Assembly: GCA_030916665.1 (NCBI GenBank)
Contig: JAUPWC010000586.1
Coordinates: forward strand, 1-14,265
DNA length: 14,265 bases
Reading direction: 5' to 3'
From: Verrucomicrobiota bacterium
Lineage (GTDB): Bacteria; Verrucomicrobiota; Verrucomicrobiia; Opitutales; Opitutaceae
How positions within the stretch are numbered: position 1 is the stretch's first letter; the number at the start of each line of letters is the position of its first letter. The notes under the pieces were generated by a model. The model ran no database searches. It saw nothing but the letters and a program-made list of their open reading frames with translations, and was not told where the DNA came from. The position numbers and the translations under genes are program-made. Shown here piece by piece: positions 1-6,681 of the stretch.

Positions 1-17
1 CGACGCTCTTCCGATCT
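1..17 (+). other. Illumina TruSeq adapter remnant
   Basis: These 17 bases are identical to the 3' end of the standard Illumina TruSeq read-1 adapter (established knowledge), so they are a library artefact and not genomic. They show that the window starts at an untrimmed contig end. Everything in the next few hundred bases should be treated as lower-quality assembly. Confidence 0.95.
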
Positions 18-205
18 GTATCAGTTGCAGTGTGCAGGATGATCGACTGATTCACTGAGCGATGGTTAATGCAATAATAATGCCAAAACAAAGCAGCCCT
101 GAAATGGACGTCTTTTTTCATTGATATGCAATTATTTAAACAATTGTAATACCGCGAGACCAAGCAGGGATCCCTCTCTAAGTCGTAAATAAAATCGACG
201 CTTCA
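18..205. other. AT-rich contig-end segment without gene
   Basis: This stretch is clearly richer in A and T than the rest of the window, with runs of T and motifs such as an AATTATTTAAACAATT-like block near 130-148. I find no credible coding frame, terminator or RNA gene. It may be a genuine low-GC intergenic stretch, or foreign sequence joined to the contig end next to the adapter. The composition change falls at roughly 200-240. Confidence 0.5.
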
Positions 206-218
206 GGCACGGATGCGA

Positions 219-232
219 GCCGTTGTTTGTTG
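219..232 (+). repeat. Dispersed repeat motif, copy 1 (partial)
   Basis: GCCGTTGTTTGTTG occurs here and again within two longer, identical 20-base copies at 866-885 and 9451-9470. All three lie outside recognisable genes, so they look like relics of a dispersed intergenic repeat family. Confidence 0.6.
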
Positions 233-279
233 TTTTGAAGCCGAGCCGAAGGGGCCGGCGCATGTGAGCTGTGGTCGTT

Positions 280-301
280 GTCCGTCAAATCAGGGCAACC
301 C
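280..301 (+). repeat. Dispersed repeat shared with 12371-12392
   Basis: A 22-base block starting GTCCGTCAA and ending CAACCC matches 12371-12392 at 19 of 22 positions by eye. A 13-base part of it (TCAGGGCAACCCG, 290-302) is repeated exactly at 7494-7506. All copies are intergenic. Confidence 0.5.
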
Positions 302-394
302 GAAGGAGGAGGTGGCGGCCATTTGGAGCGGATCTCACCGGCCTGGGAACTACTCACGATTGCCTGGCTCTCCTGACCGAACCACGATGCCACC

Positions 395-839
395 ATGAAT
401 CCGCGGCGATGGCTCGGGTTGGCGGCGATCTTGGGCGCCGCCCTGCTGGCGGGAGGATACTACTTAGGCCTGGTCCTGCCGAACCAACGCCACGTCAGCG
501 AACTTGAGCTTCTCGACCGCTGGTTCTACTAGGCCAACGAGCATCCGCCCGCCCACGTTGACCCCGGGGTGTGGAAGACGGTCTGCATCCAGGCGCTGCA
601 CAATTCGGTCTGGGAATTGCCTGAGCCGGGGCGTGACCACCGCCGAGGTCCGCCGTCTGGCGGATTACCTCGACACGACGCAAGGGCGGGACCTGCAATC
701 ACTGGAGGGCGCCTACGGCCTGATGAAATACATCGAGGGCATGACCCCGCGCGCCGTGGGCTACTTCGACCCCATGCAATATCAGGTCGAGTTGGACACG
801 GGGCTGAAGCCCACGCCCGGCCTCATCCGCGTCCCGTAG
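395..839 (+). pseudogene. Broken small membrane-anchored hypothetical protein
   Basis: Reading from the ATG at 395 gives an N-terminal membrane anchor or signal segment (residues about 6-28, rich in Leu, Ala and Gly) and then SELELLDRWFY, where a TAG stop falls at 530-532. The same frame stays coding-like beyond the stop (HPPAHVDPGVWKTVCIQALH). At a GGGG run (628-631) one base appears to be inserted, and the protein continues in the third frame as GVTTAEVRRLADYLDTTQGR to a TAG at 837-839. The reconstructed product is about 148 residues. I do not recognise the family; it looks like a single-pass anchored protein with a small C-terminal domain. A stop plus a frameshift argue for a pseudogene, although base errors near the contig end could mimic both. 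No Shine-Dalgarno is visible before the ATG. Confidence 0.6.
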
Positions 840-865
840 CGTACGGGCGGAGGGACGGATGGGTT

Positions 866-885
866 CAGGCCGTTGTTTGTTGATT
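866..885 (+). repeat. Dispersed 20-bp repeat, copy 2
   Basis: CAGGCCGTTGTTTGTTGATT is identical to 9451-9470. Just downstream, TCGCCCCTTTAGC (936-948) matches a unit of the tandem repeat at 9656-9681. The two motifs therefore occur together at both sites, suggesting pieces of one larger repeat family. The 840-1015 gap holds these relics and nothing else I can name. Confidence 0.7.
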
Positions 886-1015
886 GACAGACTTCCAATG
901 GGACTGCCGCGGGTGTTGATGCCTGCCTCAACAGGTCGCCCCTTTAGCCGTCCCGGTTTCCTTTCAGGTTTGTCGCCGCCGGCCTGCCGCGGTCTTCTGG
1001 CGCTCCCGCCTCACC

Positions 1016-1783
1016 ATGACCGAGCCCAACCTCACTGAACTCGCCAAGATGATCGACCACTCCCTCCTGCACCCGACGATGTCGGATGCCGAGGTCGAGG
1101 CCGGCTGTAAACTCGCCCGCGACTACAACGTCGCGACCGCCTGCGTAAAGCCCTACTCCGTCCGCCAAGCCCGCGATATCTTCGCCGGCACCGACGTCTT
1201 GGCCTGCGCCGTCATCGCCTTCCCCCACGGCAACAGCACCACCGGCATAAAGGTCGTCGAGGCCGAGGCCGCCGCCCTCGCTGGCGCCCCGGAAATCGAC
1301 ATGGTCGTGAACAACGGCAAGGTGAAATCCGGCGCCTGGGACTACGTGCAGCGCGAAATCGACCTCATCAACCAGGTCTCCGTCTCCGCCGGGGCCATCC
1401 TCAAGGTCATTTTCGAAAACGACTACCTCACGCCCGCGGAGATCATCCGCCTCTGCGAAATCTGCTCCGCGGTGAATGTCGCCTTTGTCAAGACCTCCAC
1501 CGGCTATGGTTTTGTCAAGCAGGCCAACGGCCACTACAGCTATCAGGGCGCCACGCATGAGCACCTGAAGCTGATGCGCGCGCACACCGCGCCGCAGATC
1601 CAGATCAAGGCGGCCGGCGGCGTCCGCACCCTCGACGATCTCCTCGCCGTGCGCGCCCTCGGCGTCACCCGCATCGGTGCAACCGCCACCAAGGCCATTC
1701 TCAACGCGGCCATCCAACGCGGCTTCCCCGGCTCCCTCCCCAACCCCCATCTGGATGGCGCCACCTCACCCGCGGGCTACTGA
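1016..1783 (+). CDS. deoC: Deoxyribose-phosphate aldolase
   Basis: Class I aldolase that cleaves 2-deoxy-D-ribose 5-phosphate to glyceraldehyde 3-phosphate and acetaldehyde in cytosolic deoxynucleoside catabolism. The 255-residue product has the family length and all catalytic elements. EIDMVVNNG carries the Asp (D95), FVKTSTGYG carries the Schiff-base lysine (K159), and IKAAGGVRT carries the second active-site lysine (K198). AFPHG (69-72) replaces the more usual FPLG loop. The ATG at 1016 begins a normal family N-terminus (LAKMIDHSLLHPT); there is no clear Shine-Dalgarno, as for most genes here. It stands alone: no other deo gene is adjacent and no terminator is obvious after the TGA. The fold and motif set leave little doubt. 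Confidence 0.96.
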   Translation: MTEPNLTELAKMIDHSLLHPTMSDAEVEAGCKLARDYNVATACVKPYSVRQARDIFAGTDVLACAVIAFPHGNSTTGIKVVEAEAAALAGAPEIDMVVNNGKVKSGAWDYVQREIDLINQVSVSAGAILKVIFENDYLTPAEIIRLCEICSAVNVAFVKTSTGYGFVKQANGHYSYQGATHEHLKLMRAHTAPQIQIKAAGGVRTLDDLLAVRALGVTRIGATATKAILNAAIQRGFPGSLPNPHLDGATSPAGY

Positions 1784-2082
1784 TCCCGACCGACCGGCAC
1801 CAACCCCAGCCCGACGGAACCGGTCCGCTGGCCGCTCGTGTGACCGGAGCGACTCTCTGCCCAAGTCCCACCCGAACTCGCGCCATGGAACAGTTCGGCA
1901 TCGGCATATCTGCCTTCGTCAACCTGCTCGTCGCGCGCAGGCAAAACGTCGGGAAGCCTGACACTTCCGGCTACGTAGCCGACTACGTGGATAAATTTAT
2001 GCACGGCCGATCTCGCTCACGGCAAGCGCTTAAGGCTACTCATCCGTGAGGTGGCACGTGGTCAGCTTAATACACTCAACCT
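1784..2082. other. Intergenic region with one palindrome
   Basis: This gap between deoC and the VPDSG-CTERM gene holds short open frames on both strands (for example 1840-2049 plus) that resemble no family I know and lack good starts. The only distinct structure is a perfect 14-base palindrome at 1968-1981. Confidence 0.6.
1968..1981. promoter_or_regulatory. 14-bp perfect palindrome, possible operator
   Basis: CGGCTACGTAGCCG reads the same on both strands. It lies about 100 bp upstream of the VPDSG-CTERM gene, and part of it (CTACGT-like, GACTACGTGG) recurs directly downstream. Size and position suit an operator. No regulator gene is nearby, so the function is inference. Confidence 0.3.
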
Positions 2083-2865
2083 ATGAAGAAGCTCCTCGCC
2101 CTCCTGACCGGAAGCGCCGCCGTGTCGGCGTTCGCCACCACCGTCCTCTACAACCAAAATTTTGAGAACCCCGTCAACTTCGTGAACGATGGCGGTGACG
2201 TGAACATCTACCGCACGGTCAACGATCTCTACGGCAGCCAGCCTACGGGCTTTCAGTTTTATCAGACTTACACGAGCGAGACCCTCCTGATCGGCGGCCA
2301 GCAGGCGTGGGGCGTCGGGTTCAAGGACCCGCAGGGTAAGGGCGGCAAATACACGCTGGCCCAGCTCTCAAGCGTTCAGAACGACATCCTCGGTCTTTCC
2401 TTCAATATCGGCAGCTACGATTTCTTGAACTTCCAGCTCGATATCTCCTCGATCGATCTCGACCGCTGGGGCGGGCCCTTCGTACCCTACACCACGCAGG
2501 GCAGCGCGGTGCCGAAGTTCCGACTTTCGCTCTACGACAACCCCACGGCGGCCATCGGCCTCGGCACCGGCAGTCTACTCGACTTCGAGGATATCACCGG
2601 CCTGAGTGCCCTCAACCGCTACACCTTCAACTGGAGTAACCATGTCGTTGCGCTCGATGCCGCCGGCAACACCAACGGCAACGTGACGCTGCGAATCGAC
2701 GTCCTTGAGGGCGGCTACGCTGCGATGGATAACTTCCGGATTGCGGCAAGTGACACGCAAGGAGACGTCGGCAACAAGGTGCCGGACGCTCTCCCGCTGT
2801 CCGCGCTACTCGGAAGCCTGCTCGGACTCGCGACTCTCCACCGTCGCCTGCAGCGCCGCGCCTGA
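2083..2865 (+). CDS. Secreted protein with VPDSG-type C-terminal sorting signal
   Basis: This 260-residue exported protein starts with a Sec signal peptide (MKKLLALLTGSAAVSAFA, likely cut after residue 18). A beta-rich, Asn/Gly/Asp-rich body follows with no recognisable catalytic motif. The last 28 residues (233-260) form a tripartite tail: VPDALPLSA, a hydrophobic helix (LLGSLLGLATL) and a basic end (HRRLQRR). This is the layout of the PEP-CTERM/VPDSG-CTERM signals common in Verrucomicrobia, which are thought to be processed by exosortase-type enzymes for surface or exopolysaccharide association (established knowledge). Here the motif is VPDAL rather than VPDSG. No exosortase gene lies in the window. 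The stop is TGA and there is no Shine-Dalgarno. The body may adopt a lectin-like or jelly-roll fold, but that is only an impression. Confidence 0.85.
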   Translation: MKKLLALLTGSAAVSAFATTVLYNQNFENPVNFVNDGGDVNIYRTVNDLYGSQPTGFQFYQTYTSETLLIGGQQAWGVGFKDPQGKGGKYTLAQLSSVQNDILGLSFNIGSYDFLNFQLDISSIDLDRWGGPFVPYTTQGSAVPKFRLSLYDNPTAAIGLGTGSLLDFEDITGLSALNRYTFNWSNHVVALDAAGNTNGNVTLRIDVLEGGYAAMDNFRIAASDTQGDVGNKVPDALPLSALLGSLLGLATLHRRLQRRA

Positions 2866-2871
2866 TCAGGC

Positions 2872-2886
2872 GGAAGGCGTCAGGCT
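2872..2886 (+). repeat. 15-bp dispersed repeat GGAAGGCGTCAGGCT
   Basis: The 15 bases are repeated exactly at 7269-7283. Both copies lie a few to about 40 bases past the stop codon of a plus-strand gene (VPDSG-CTERM protein and SOUL protein), so they may be 3'-end repeat relics. Confidence 0.5.
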
Positions 2887-2925
2887 CGGATAGGACCGGG
2901 CAAAGGGGGGACCTGTTTTAAATCA

Positions 2926-3465
2926 TCACCGCGGCGCGTGCGGCACGCGCCGGAGTTTGGTGACGTCGTAGCCCCAGGCTTCCAGTTGCCCGACGTGGCG
3001 CGCGTAGTCCGCGGCGGGGCTCTCCGGCTTCCGCGCCATGATCCACACGTAGTCTCGCGCGTTGCGGGCGATGATCGTCTGCGTGTAGTCCGCATCCAGT
3101 GAGGCGATGAGGAACTCGGCCTTGACCGGCCAGAGGAACTGCATGCCCCACGTGGACCGGTTCACCCGGTCCCGCACAAAGCCCCGTGGCGTATAGCGTT
3201 TCTCCGGTCCATCCGGTCCGCCCTCGCGGAACGTGAAAGTCGTCGCAATCGTGCCGTCCGGCGCGAGCGCATAGCTCTCCACGGCGTCATGGGCGGTTTT
3301 CTCGATAAAGGTCGGGATGTGTGCGATCACATACCAGTCGCCCATGAACCGCGGCAGGTCCACCCGCGGCACCGTCGGGATCGGCGAGCGGGCAACGCTC
3401 ACGCAACCGGTCAGCAGGCCGAGCGACGGGAGGAGCAGCAGCAACATTTTCGGCAGTGGAGTCAT
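2926..3465 (-). CDS. Lipocalin-family lipoprotein (Blc-like), intact copy
   Basis: A 179-residue outer-membrane-type lipoprotein of the bacterial lipocalin (Blc) family, which binds small hydrophobic ligands such as lysophospholipids or fatty acids. The signal peptide ends in a lipobox, LLTGC, with the lipidated cysteine at residue 21. The lipocalin signature follows as LPRFMGDWYVIAHIP with the invariant G-x-W. The late motif RNARDYVWIMAR matches the Blc C-terminal strand region. The frame is open further upstream, but the Arg-rich extension lacks signal-peptide character, so the ATG at 3465 is chosen. It ends in tandem TGA TGA. A second copy at 13073-13612 has the same length, differs at about 13 of the last 148 residues and is truncated. 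The two are direct repeats about 10 kb apart. Confidence 0.93.
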   Translation of the reverse strand: MTPLPKMLLLLLPSLGLLTGCVSVARSPIPTVPRVDLPRFMGDWYVIAHIPTFIEKTAHDAVESYALAPDGTIATTFTFREGGPDGPEKRYTPRGFVRDRVNRSTWGMQFLWPVKAEFLIASLDADYTQTIIARNARDYVWIMARKPESPAADYARHVGQLEAWGYDVTKLRRVPHAPR

Positions 3466-3600
3466 ACCATGCCTACGCGACACGCGGGCCGACGGATGCC
3501 GCCGCCTTCTCCCGTCGGGCCGGACCGGATTGGTTCCCATGGGGGTTCATACCCCATCGGCGGACACCCGATACGTTGCTAGTTTCGCTTGGCTGGAAGT

Positions 3601-3656
3601 TGTGCGAGCGAGCTTGCCCGCGCCGCGAACCAGTCGCGAGCAAGCTCGCTCCCACA
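3601..3656. repeat. REP-like inverted repeat pair
   Basis: Two 22-base arms (3601-3622 and 3635-3656) are inverted with only two mismatches around a 12-base loop, and the core GAGCGAGCTTGC is a perfect 12-base arm. Read on the minus strand, the right arm begins TGTGGGAGCGAGCTTGCTCG, which closely resembles the classic Pseudomonas REP core (established knowledge). REP pairs are normally intergenic, fold into hairpins and are moved by RAYT (Y1) transposases. No RAYT gene is present here. Confidence 0.75.
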
Positions 3657-3927
3657 GAATCGGGCAGAGGCAGGCTTTCTGCATCACCCCGCGGCTTGCC
3701 CCGGCGATCTTGACTGCGTGAAGTTTCACGACCGGAAAGCGTCGCGATGCCGCAGCGTTTCCCGCCGCACGGAGGAACAAGTAGGCGATGGACTGAATGC
3801 ACGGGACTGTTCTTCCCCGACGGATTGCAAGCGGCGCGGCGACTATGTGCCGGGCTTATCAAGCTCCGGGCTCATGCTATCTCCTGCCCACAGTCGCATC
3901 CGTGAGGCCGGCATGGACGTTATTTCC

Positions 3928-3963
3928 TGTGCACCAGCCGTCCATTTCGGACGGACGGGCACA
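3928..3963 (+). promoter_or_regulatory. Imperfect dyad upstream of fasciclin gene
   Basis: An inner perfect hairpin (CCGTCC, loop ATTTC, GGACGG; 3938-3954) is enclosed by outer arms TGTGC (3928-3932) and GCACA (3959-3963). It ends 27 bases before the fasciclin ATG. It could be an operator or a leader hairpin. There is no T-run on either side, so it is not a terminator. Confidence 0.35.
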
Positions 3964-3990
3964 AACCACTAAATCGATTCGCCTGCTCCC

Positions 3991-4458
3991 ATGAAATTGA
4001 CGCGTTTTCTCACCCTGACCGCGGTCAGCCTCAGCCTCGCAATCGTTGCTTCCGCCAAAACCGTGGTCGACATCGCCGCCGGCTCCCCCAGCCACACGAC
4101 CTTGGTCGCCGCCGTCAAGGCCGCCGGCCTGGTTGACACCCTCAATGGCGCCGGTCCGTTCACGATCTTCGCCCCCACCAATGATGCCTTTGCCAAGCTC
4201 CCCGCCGGCACGGTCGAGTCCCTGCTCAAGCCGGAGAACAAGGCCAAGCTTGTCGCCATCCTCACCTACCACGTCGTCCCCGCCAAGGTGGTCGCCGCTG
4301 ACGTCAAGTCCGGCCCCGCGCCCACCGTCAACGGCAAGACTCTCGAGCTCAAGGCCGACGCCGCCGGCGTCACCGTCAACAACGCCAAGGTCATCGCCAC
4401 CGATCTCATCGGCAGCAACGGCGTGATTCACGTGATCGACACGGTCATCCTGCCCTGA
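3991..4458 (+). CDS. Secreted fasciclin (FAS1) domain protein
   Basis: A 155-residue exported protein consisting of a signal peptide (residues 1-22, ending VASA) and one complete FAS1/beta-Ig-H3 domain. FAS1 domains mediate cell-surface or matrix adhesion in many bacteria. The H1 box is seen as [17 protein letters not shown] (55-71), the central YH pair as LTYHVVPAK (91-99), and the H2 box as [13 protein letters not shown] (143-155). The single-domain, signal-peptide-only layout is common in bacterial FAS1 proteins such as the MPB70-like class. The ATG at 3991 has no Shine-Dalgarno. A strong intrinsic terminator starts 24 bases after its TGA, so it is likely a monocistronic unit. Confidence 0.95.
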   Translation: MKLTRFLTLTAVSLSLAIVASAKTVVDIAAGSPSHTTLVAAVKAAGLVDTLNGAGPFTIFAPTNDAFAKLPAGTVESLLKPENKAKLVAILTYHVVPAKVVAADVKSGPAPTVNGKTLELKADAAGVTVNNAKVIATDLIGSNGVIHVIDTVILP

Positions 4459-4481
4459 ACCCCGAGTTACCAGCTGAATTG

Positions 4482-4525
4482 CCCGCACCCTCCGTGCCAC
4501 GCCGCGGAGGGTGCGGGTCTTTTTT
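4482..4525 (+). terminator. Strong intrinsic terminator of the fasciclin gene
   Basis: A perfect 13-base stem (CCCGCACCCTCCG at 4482-4494, CGGAGGGTGCGGG at 4505-4517) closes a 10-base loop. It is followed directly by TCTTTTTT (4518-4525). It is the clearest terminator in the window and lies only about 31 bases before the likely start of the next gene. Confidence 0.93.
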
Positions 4526-4556
4526 CCAGGATCAGAACGGCGCCGCCGGATCTCCG

Positions 4557-5321
4557 GTGCCGGTGACGCCGACTGACTCCGGGCGCGCGGCCGAGCGCAC
4601 CACACCAGCCGGCCCCTGCCTTGGCTACCAGAGCTGGCACCGTCTGCTTTTCGCCCACTGGAAAGTCCCTGCCACCGCGGTGCAATCCCGCCTGCCCCGC
4701 GGACTGTTCGTGGACACCCACCGGGGCGACGCCTACCTCGGCCTGGTGCCTTTTTTCATGCAGCGCGTTCGCCCGCGCGGCCTCCCGCCCCTGCCCTGGC
4801 TCTCGTGGTTCTTGGAACTGAACGTGCGAACCTACGTTTTTGACGCCGAGGGCCGAGCCGGCGTCTGGTTCTTTAGCCTCGACTGCAACCAGTCCCTGGC
4901 CGTCGCGGCCGCCCGGCACTTTTTCCATCTGCCCTATGAGCACGCCACCATGGCGGCGACCGTCGCGGAGGACACCTGCGACTTCAGCAGCCGGCGGCGC
5001 GGCGTGGCGGCGCTGAGCGATCGCTTCGTCTGGAATGCGCCAACCCGGGGCGGTCAACCCGCGGGAGTCGGCTCGCTTGAGTCCTTTCTCGTCGAACGCT
5101 ACCGCCTCTTCACGGTTCGCTCCGACGGCGCGCTGCTGACCGCTGGCGTGCGCCATGCGCCCTACCGTCTGCACGTGCCAGTGGTCCGCCGCTGGTCCAC
5201 CTCCGTGGCCGAGCTCGCCGGCTTTACGCTGCGCGGCCCGCCGGCCTCGCTGCTCGCCGCCAACACCGTTGACGTTGCCCTCCATCCGATCCGCCCGGTT
5301 TTCGCCGCCACCCGACCATGA
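4557..5321 (+). CDS. DUF2071 (YqjF-like) protein
   Basis: A cytosolic protein of the DUF2071/YqjF family, related in fold to acetoacetate decarboxylase; no established reaction. Family motifs are easy to see: HRLLFAHWKVPATAVQSRLP, then YLGLVPFFMQRVRPRGLPPL, LNVRTYV and AGVWFFSLD. The frame has no ATG. A TTG at 4479 would place the start inside the fasciclin terminator, so a GTG at 4557 (a weak GGA six bases upstream) or 4563 is preferred, giving about 252-254 residues. The TGA overlaps the next ATG as ATGA (5318-5321), implying translational coupling to the SDR. It is the first gene of a four-gene cluster. Only about 31 bases separate it from the terminator, leaving little room for a separate promoter. 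Confidence 0.85.
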   Translation: MPVTPTDSGRAAERTTPAGPCLGYQSWHRLLFAHWKVPATAVQSRLPRGLFVDTHRGDAYLGLVPFFMQRVRPRGLPPLPWLSWFLELNVRTYVFDAEGRAGVWFFSLDCNQSLAVAAARHFFHLPYEHATMAATVAEDTCDFSSRRRGVAALSDRFVWNAPTRGGQPAGVGSLESFLVERYRLFTVRSDGALLTAGVRHAPYRLHVPVVRRWSTSVAELAGFTLRGPPASLLAANTVDVALHPIRPVFAATRP

Positions 5322-6160
5322 ACACCCCGACCGTCTGGTTCATCACCGGCTGCTCCCGCGGCCTCGGCCATGCGCTCGCCGCCGCCGCCCTCGCCCGGGG
5401 CGACCGCGTTGTCGCCACCGCCCGAAACCCCGCCCACCTCGCCGCGCTGGCCGCCGCGCATCCCGACAGCTGCCACGCCCTCGAGCTCGACGTGACCCGG
5501 CCGGAGCAGGTCGGCACGGCCGCCGCCGCCGCGCTCGCGGCCTTCGGCGGGATCGACGTGCTGGTCAACAACGCCGGGGCCGGGCTGGTCGGCGCGATCG
5601 AGGAAACCACCGAGACCGAGATCGCGCGCTGCCTCGACGTGAACTTCCTCGGGGCGCTGCGGGTGACCCGGGCGTTGCTGCCGCACTTCCGCGCCCGGCA
5701 GGGCGGGCACGTCATCTTCCTCAGCGCCGCCGCGGCCATCGCGAACTACCCGGGCTTCGGCATCTACGGCGCCGCCAAGCGCGCCATCGAGGGCGCCGCC
5801 GAGTCCCTCGCCCAGGAAGCCCGGCCTTTCGGCCTCCGGGTCACCCTCGTCCAGCCCGGGCCCTTCCGCACCGACTTCATCGGCCGTTCCCTCGCTCACG
5901 CCGCGGCGCCGCTGCCCGCGTATGAGGCCACGCGCGGCAAATTTGCCCGCTTCCTCGCCACGGCCCACGGCCAGCAGCCCGGCGATCCGGCCCGGGCCGC
6001 CGCCGCCATCCTCGCCGCGGTGGACGCCGAGCGGCCGCCCCTGCGCCTGGTGCTCGGGGCCTACGCCCACGACAAGACCCGCCGCACCTTCGCCGCCGCC
6101 CAGCGCGAACTCGACACCTGGGCCCCGGCCACCGCTGCAACCGAGTTCCCGCCCGCCTGA
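5318..6160 (+). CDS. Short-chain dehydrogenase/reductase with altered active site
   Basis: A 280-residue classical SDR, a cytosolic NAD(P)-dependent oxidoreductase. The Rossmann signature is TGCSRGLG (10-17), NNAG is at 84-87 and the structural Asn is in DVNFLG (N109). The catalytic pair is YGAAK (Y150, K154). The serine normally 13 residues before the tyrosine is alanine here (A137 in LSAAAAIANYPG; S136 is one position early). The C-terminal part (VQPGPFRTDFIGRS) is typical of the SDR group with PGxxxTD. It overlaps the DUF2071 gene by four bases and is followed five bases later by a thioesterase. Its substrate is unknown; membership in this cluster hints at an acyl or keto compound, but that is inference. 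Confidence 0.93.
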   Translation: MNTPTVWFITGCSRGLGHALAAAALARGDRVVATARNPAHLAALAAAHPDSCHALELDVTRPEQVGTAAAAALAAFGGIDVLVNNAGAGLVGAIEETTETEIARCLDVNFLGALRVTRALLPHFRARQGGHVIFLSAAAAIANYPGFGIYGAAKRAIEGAAESLAQEARPFGLRVTLVQPGPFRTDFIGRSLAHAAAPLPAYEATRGKFARFLATAHGQQPGDPARAAAAILAAVDAERPPLRLVLGAYAHDKTRRTFAAAQRELDTWAPATAATEFPPA

Positions 6161-6165
6161 ATCCC

Positions 6166-6600
6166 ATGCCCCGACCCAGCTTCACGCTCACCCGCCGGGT
6201 CGAGTTTCATGAGACCGATGCCGCCGGGCTCATGCACTTCTCCAACTTCTACCGGTGGATGGAAGTCTGCGAACACGAGTGGTTCCGGACCCTTGGCCTG
6301 GAAATCATGTCCGACGGCACGGCGGGCCATCGGCGCGGGTGGCCGCGCCGCGACTCATCCTGCACCCACTTGCGCCCGCTCCGGTGCGGTGATCTGGTCC
6401 GCATCCGGGCCACGCTCGAGGAAGTGAGCGACAGCAGCCTCGCCTACGGCTTCATCTTCGAGAAGGACCGCGCCGGCCGCTGGACCGAAGTCGCCCGGGG
6501 CCGGATGACCACGGTCCACGTCCGCCAGGACAGGGCTGGCCGCATGGAATCCGAACCGATGCCCCCGACCGTGCGCGCCGCCTTCGCGCCCACCTCCTGA
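6166..6600 (+). CDS. Hot-dog fold acyl-CoA thioesterase (4HBT/YbgC-like)
   Basis: A 144-residue single hot-dog protein of the 4-hydroxybenzoyl-CoA/YbgC-FadM thioesterase family, which hydrolyses acyl-CoA thioesters in the cytosol. The catalytic block VEFHETDAAGLMHFSNFYRW (12-31) contains the Asp (D18), followed by the conserved Glu (E33) in MEVCEHEW. Later strands (CGDLVRIRATLEEVSDSSLA, then ARGRMTTVHV) fit the fold. It starts five bases after the SDR stop with no Shine-Dalgarno and ends six bases before an in-frame ATG upstream of the SOUL gene, so it sits inside the same transcription unit. The natural substrate cannot be read from sequence. Confidence 0.92.
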   Translation: MPRPSFTLTRRVEFHETDAAGLMHFSNFYRWMEVCEHEWFRTLGLEIMSDGTAGHRRGWPRRDSSCTHLRPLRCGDLVRIRATLEEVSDSSLAYGFIFEKDRAGRWTEVARGRMTTVHVRQDRAGRMESEPMPPTVRAAFAPTS

Positions 6601-6681
6601 CCGCGGATGGCAAGTCCCGCCCAGCCGACGACCAACCCGCCGCCGCCGCATCCGGCCGGGGGTCCGGGGCGTAATCATGGC

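Larger units (their letters stand above)
3466..3990. other. Gene-free structured intergenic region
   Basis: About 520 bp lie between the lipocalin start and the fasciclin gene. Overlapping open frames on both strands look like GC-rich chance frames without family motifs. The region holds a REP-like inverted repeat (3601-3656), a small palindrome CGTGAAGTTTCACG (3717-3730) and an extended dyad next to the fasciclin start (3928-3963). Confidence 0.6.

Noticed and set aside
944..1750. Long minus-strand open frame opposite deoC
   Set aside because: Gly/Asp/Val-rich low-complexity translation without family motifs. It is the antisense shadow of a high-GC gene with strong third-position bias.
1840..2049. 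69-codon plus-strand frame in the deoC to VPDSG-CTERM gap
   Set aside because: No motif, no ribosome site, and it spans the palindrome. Probably chance.
2052..2067. TGGCACG-like sigma-54 promoter before the VPDSG-CTERM gene
   Set aside because: The GG and GC are spaced correctly, but the -12 half is poor (CAGC rather than TTGC) and the predicted start would leave almost no leader.
4479..4556. Upstream TTG start for the DUF2071 gene
   Set aside because: It would place the first 16 codons inside the fasciclin terminator hairpin and T-run.
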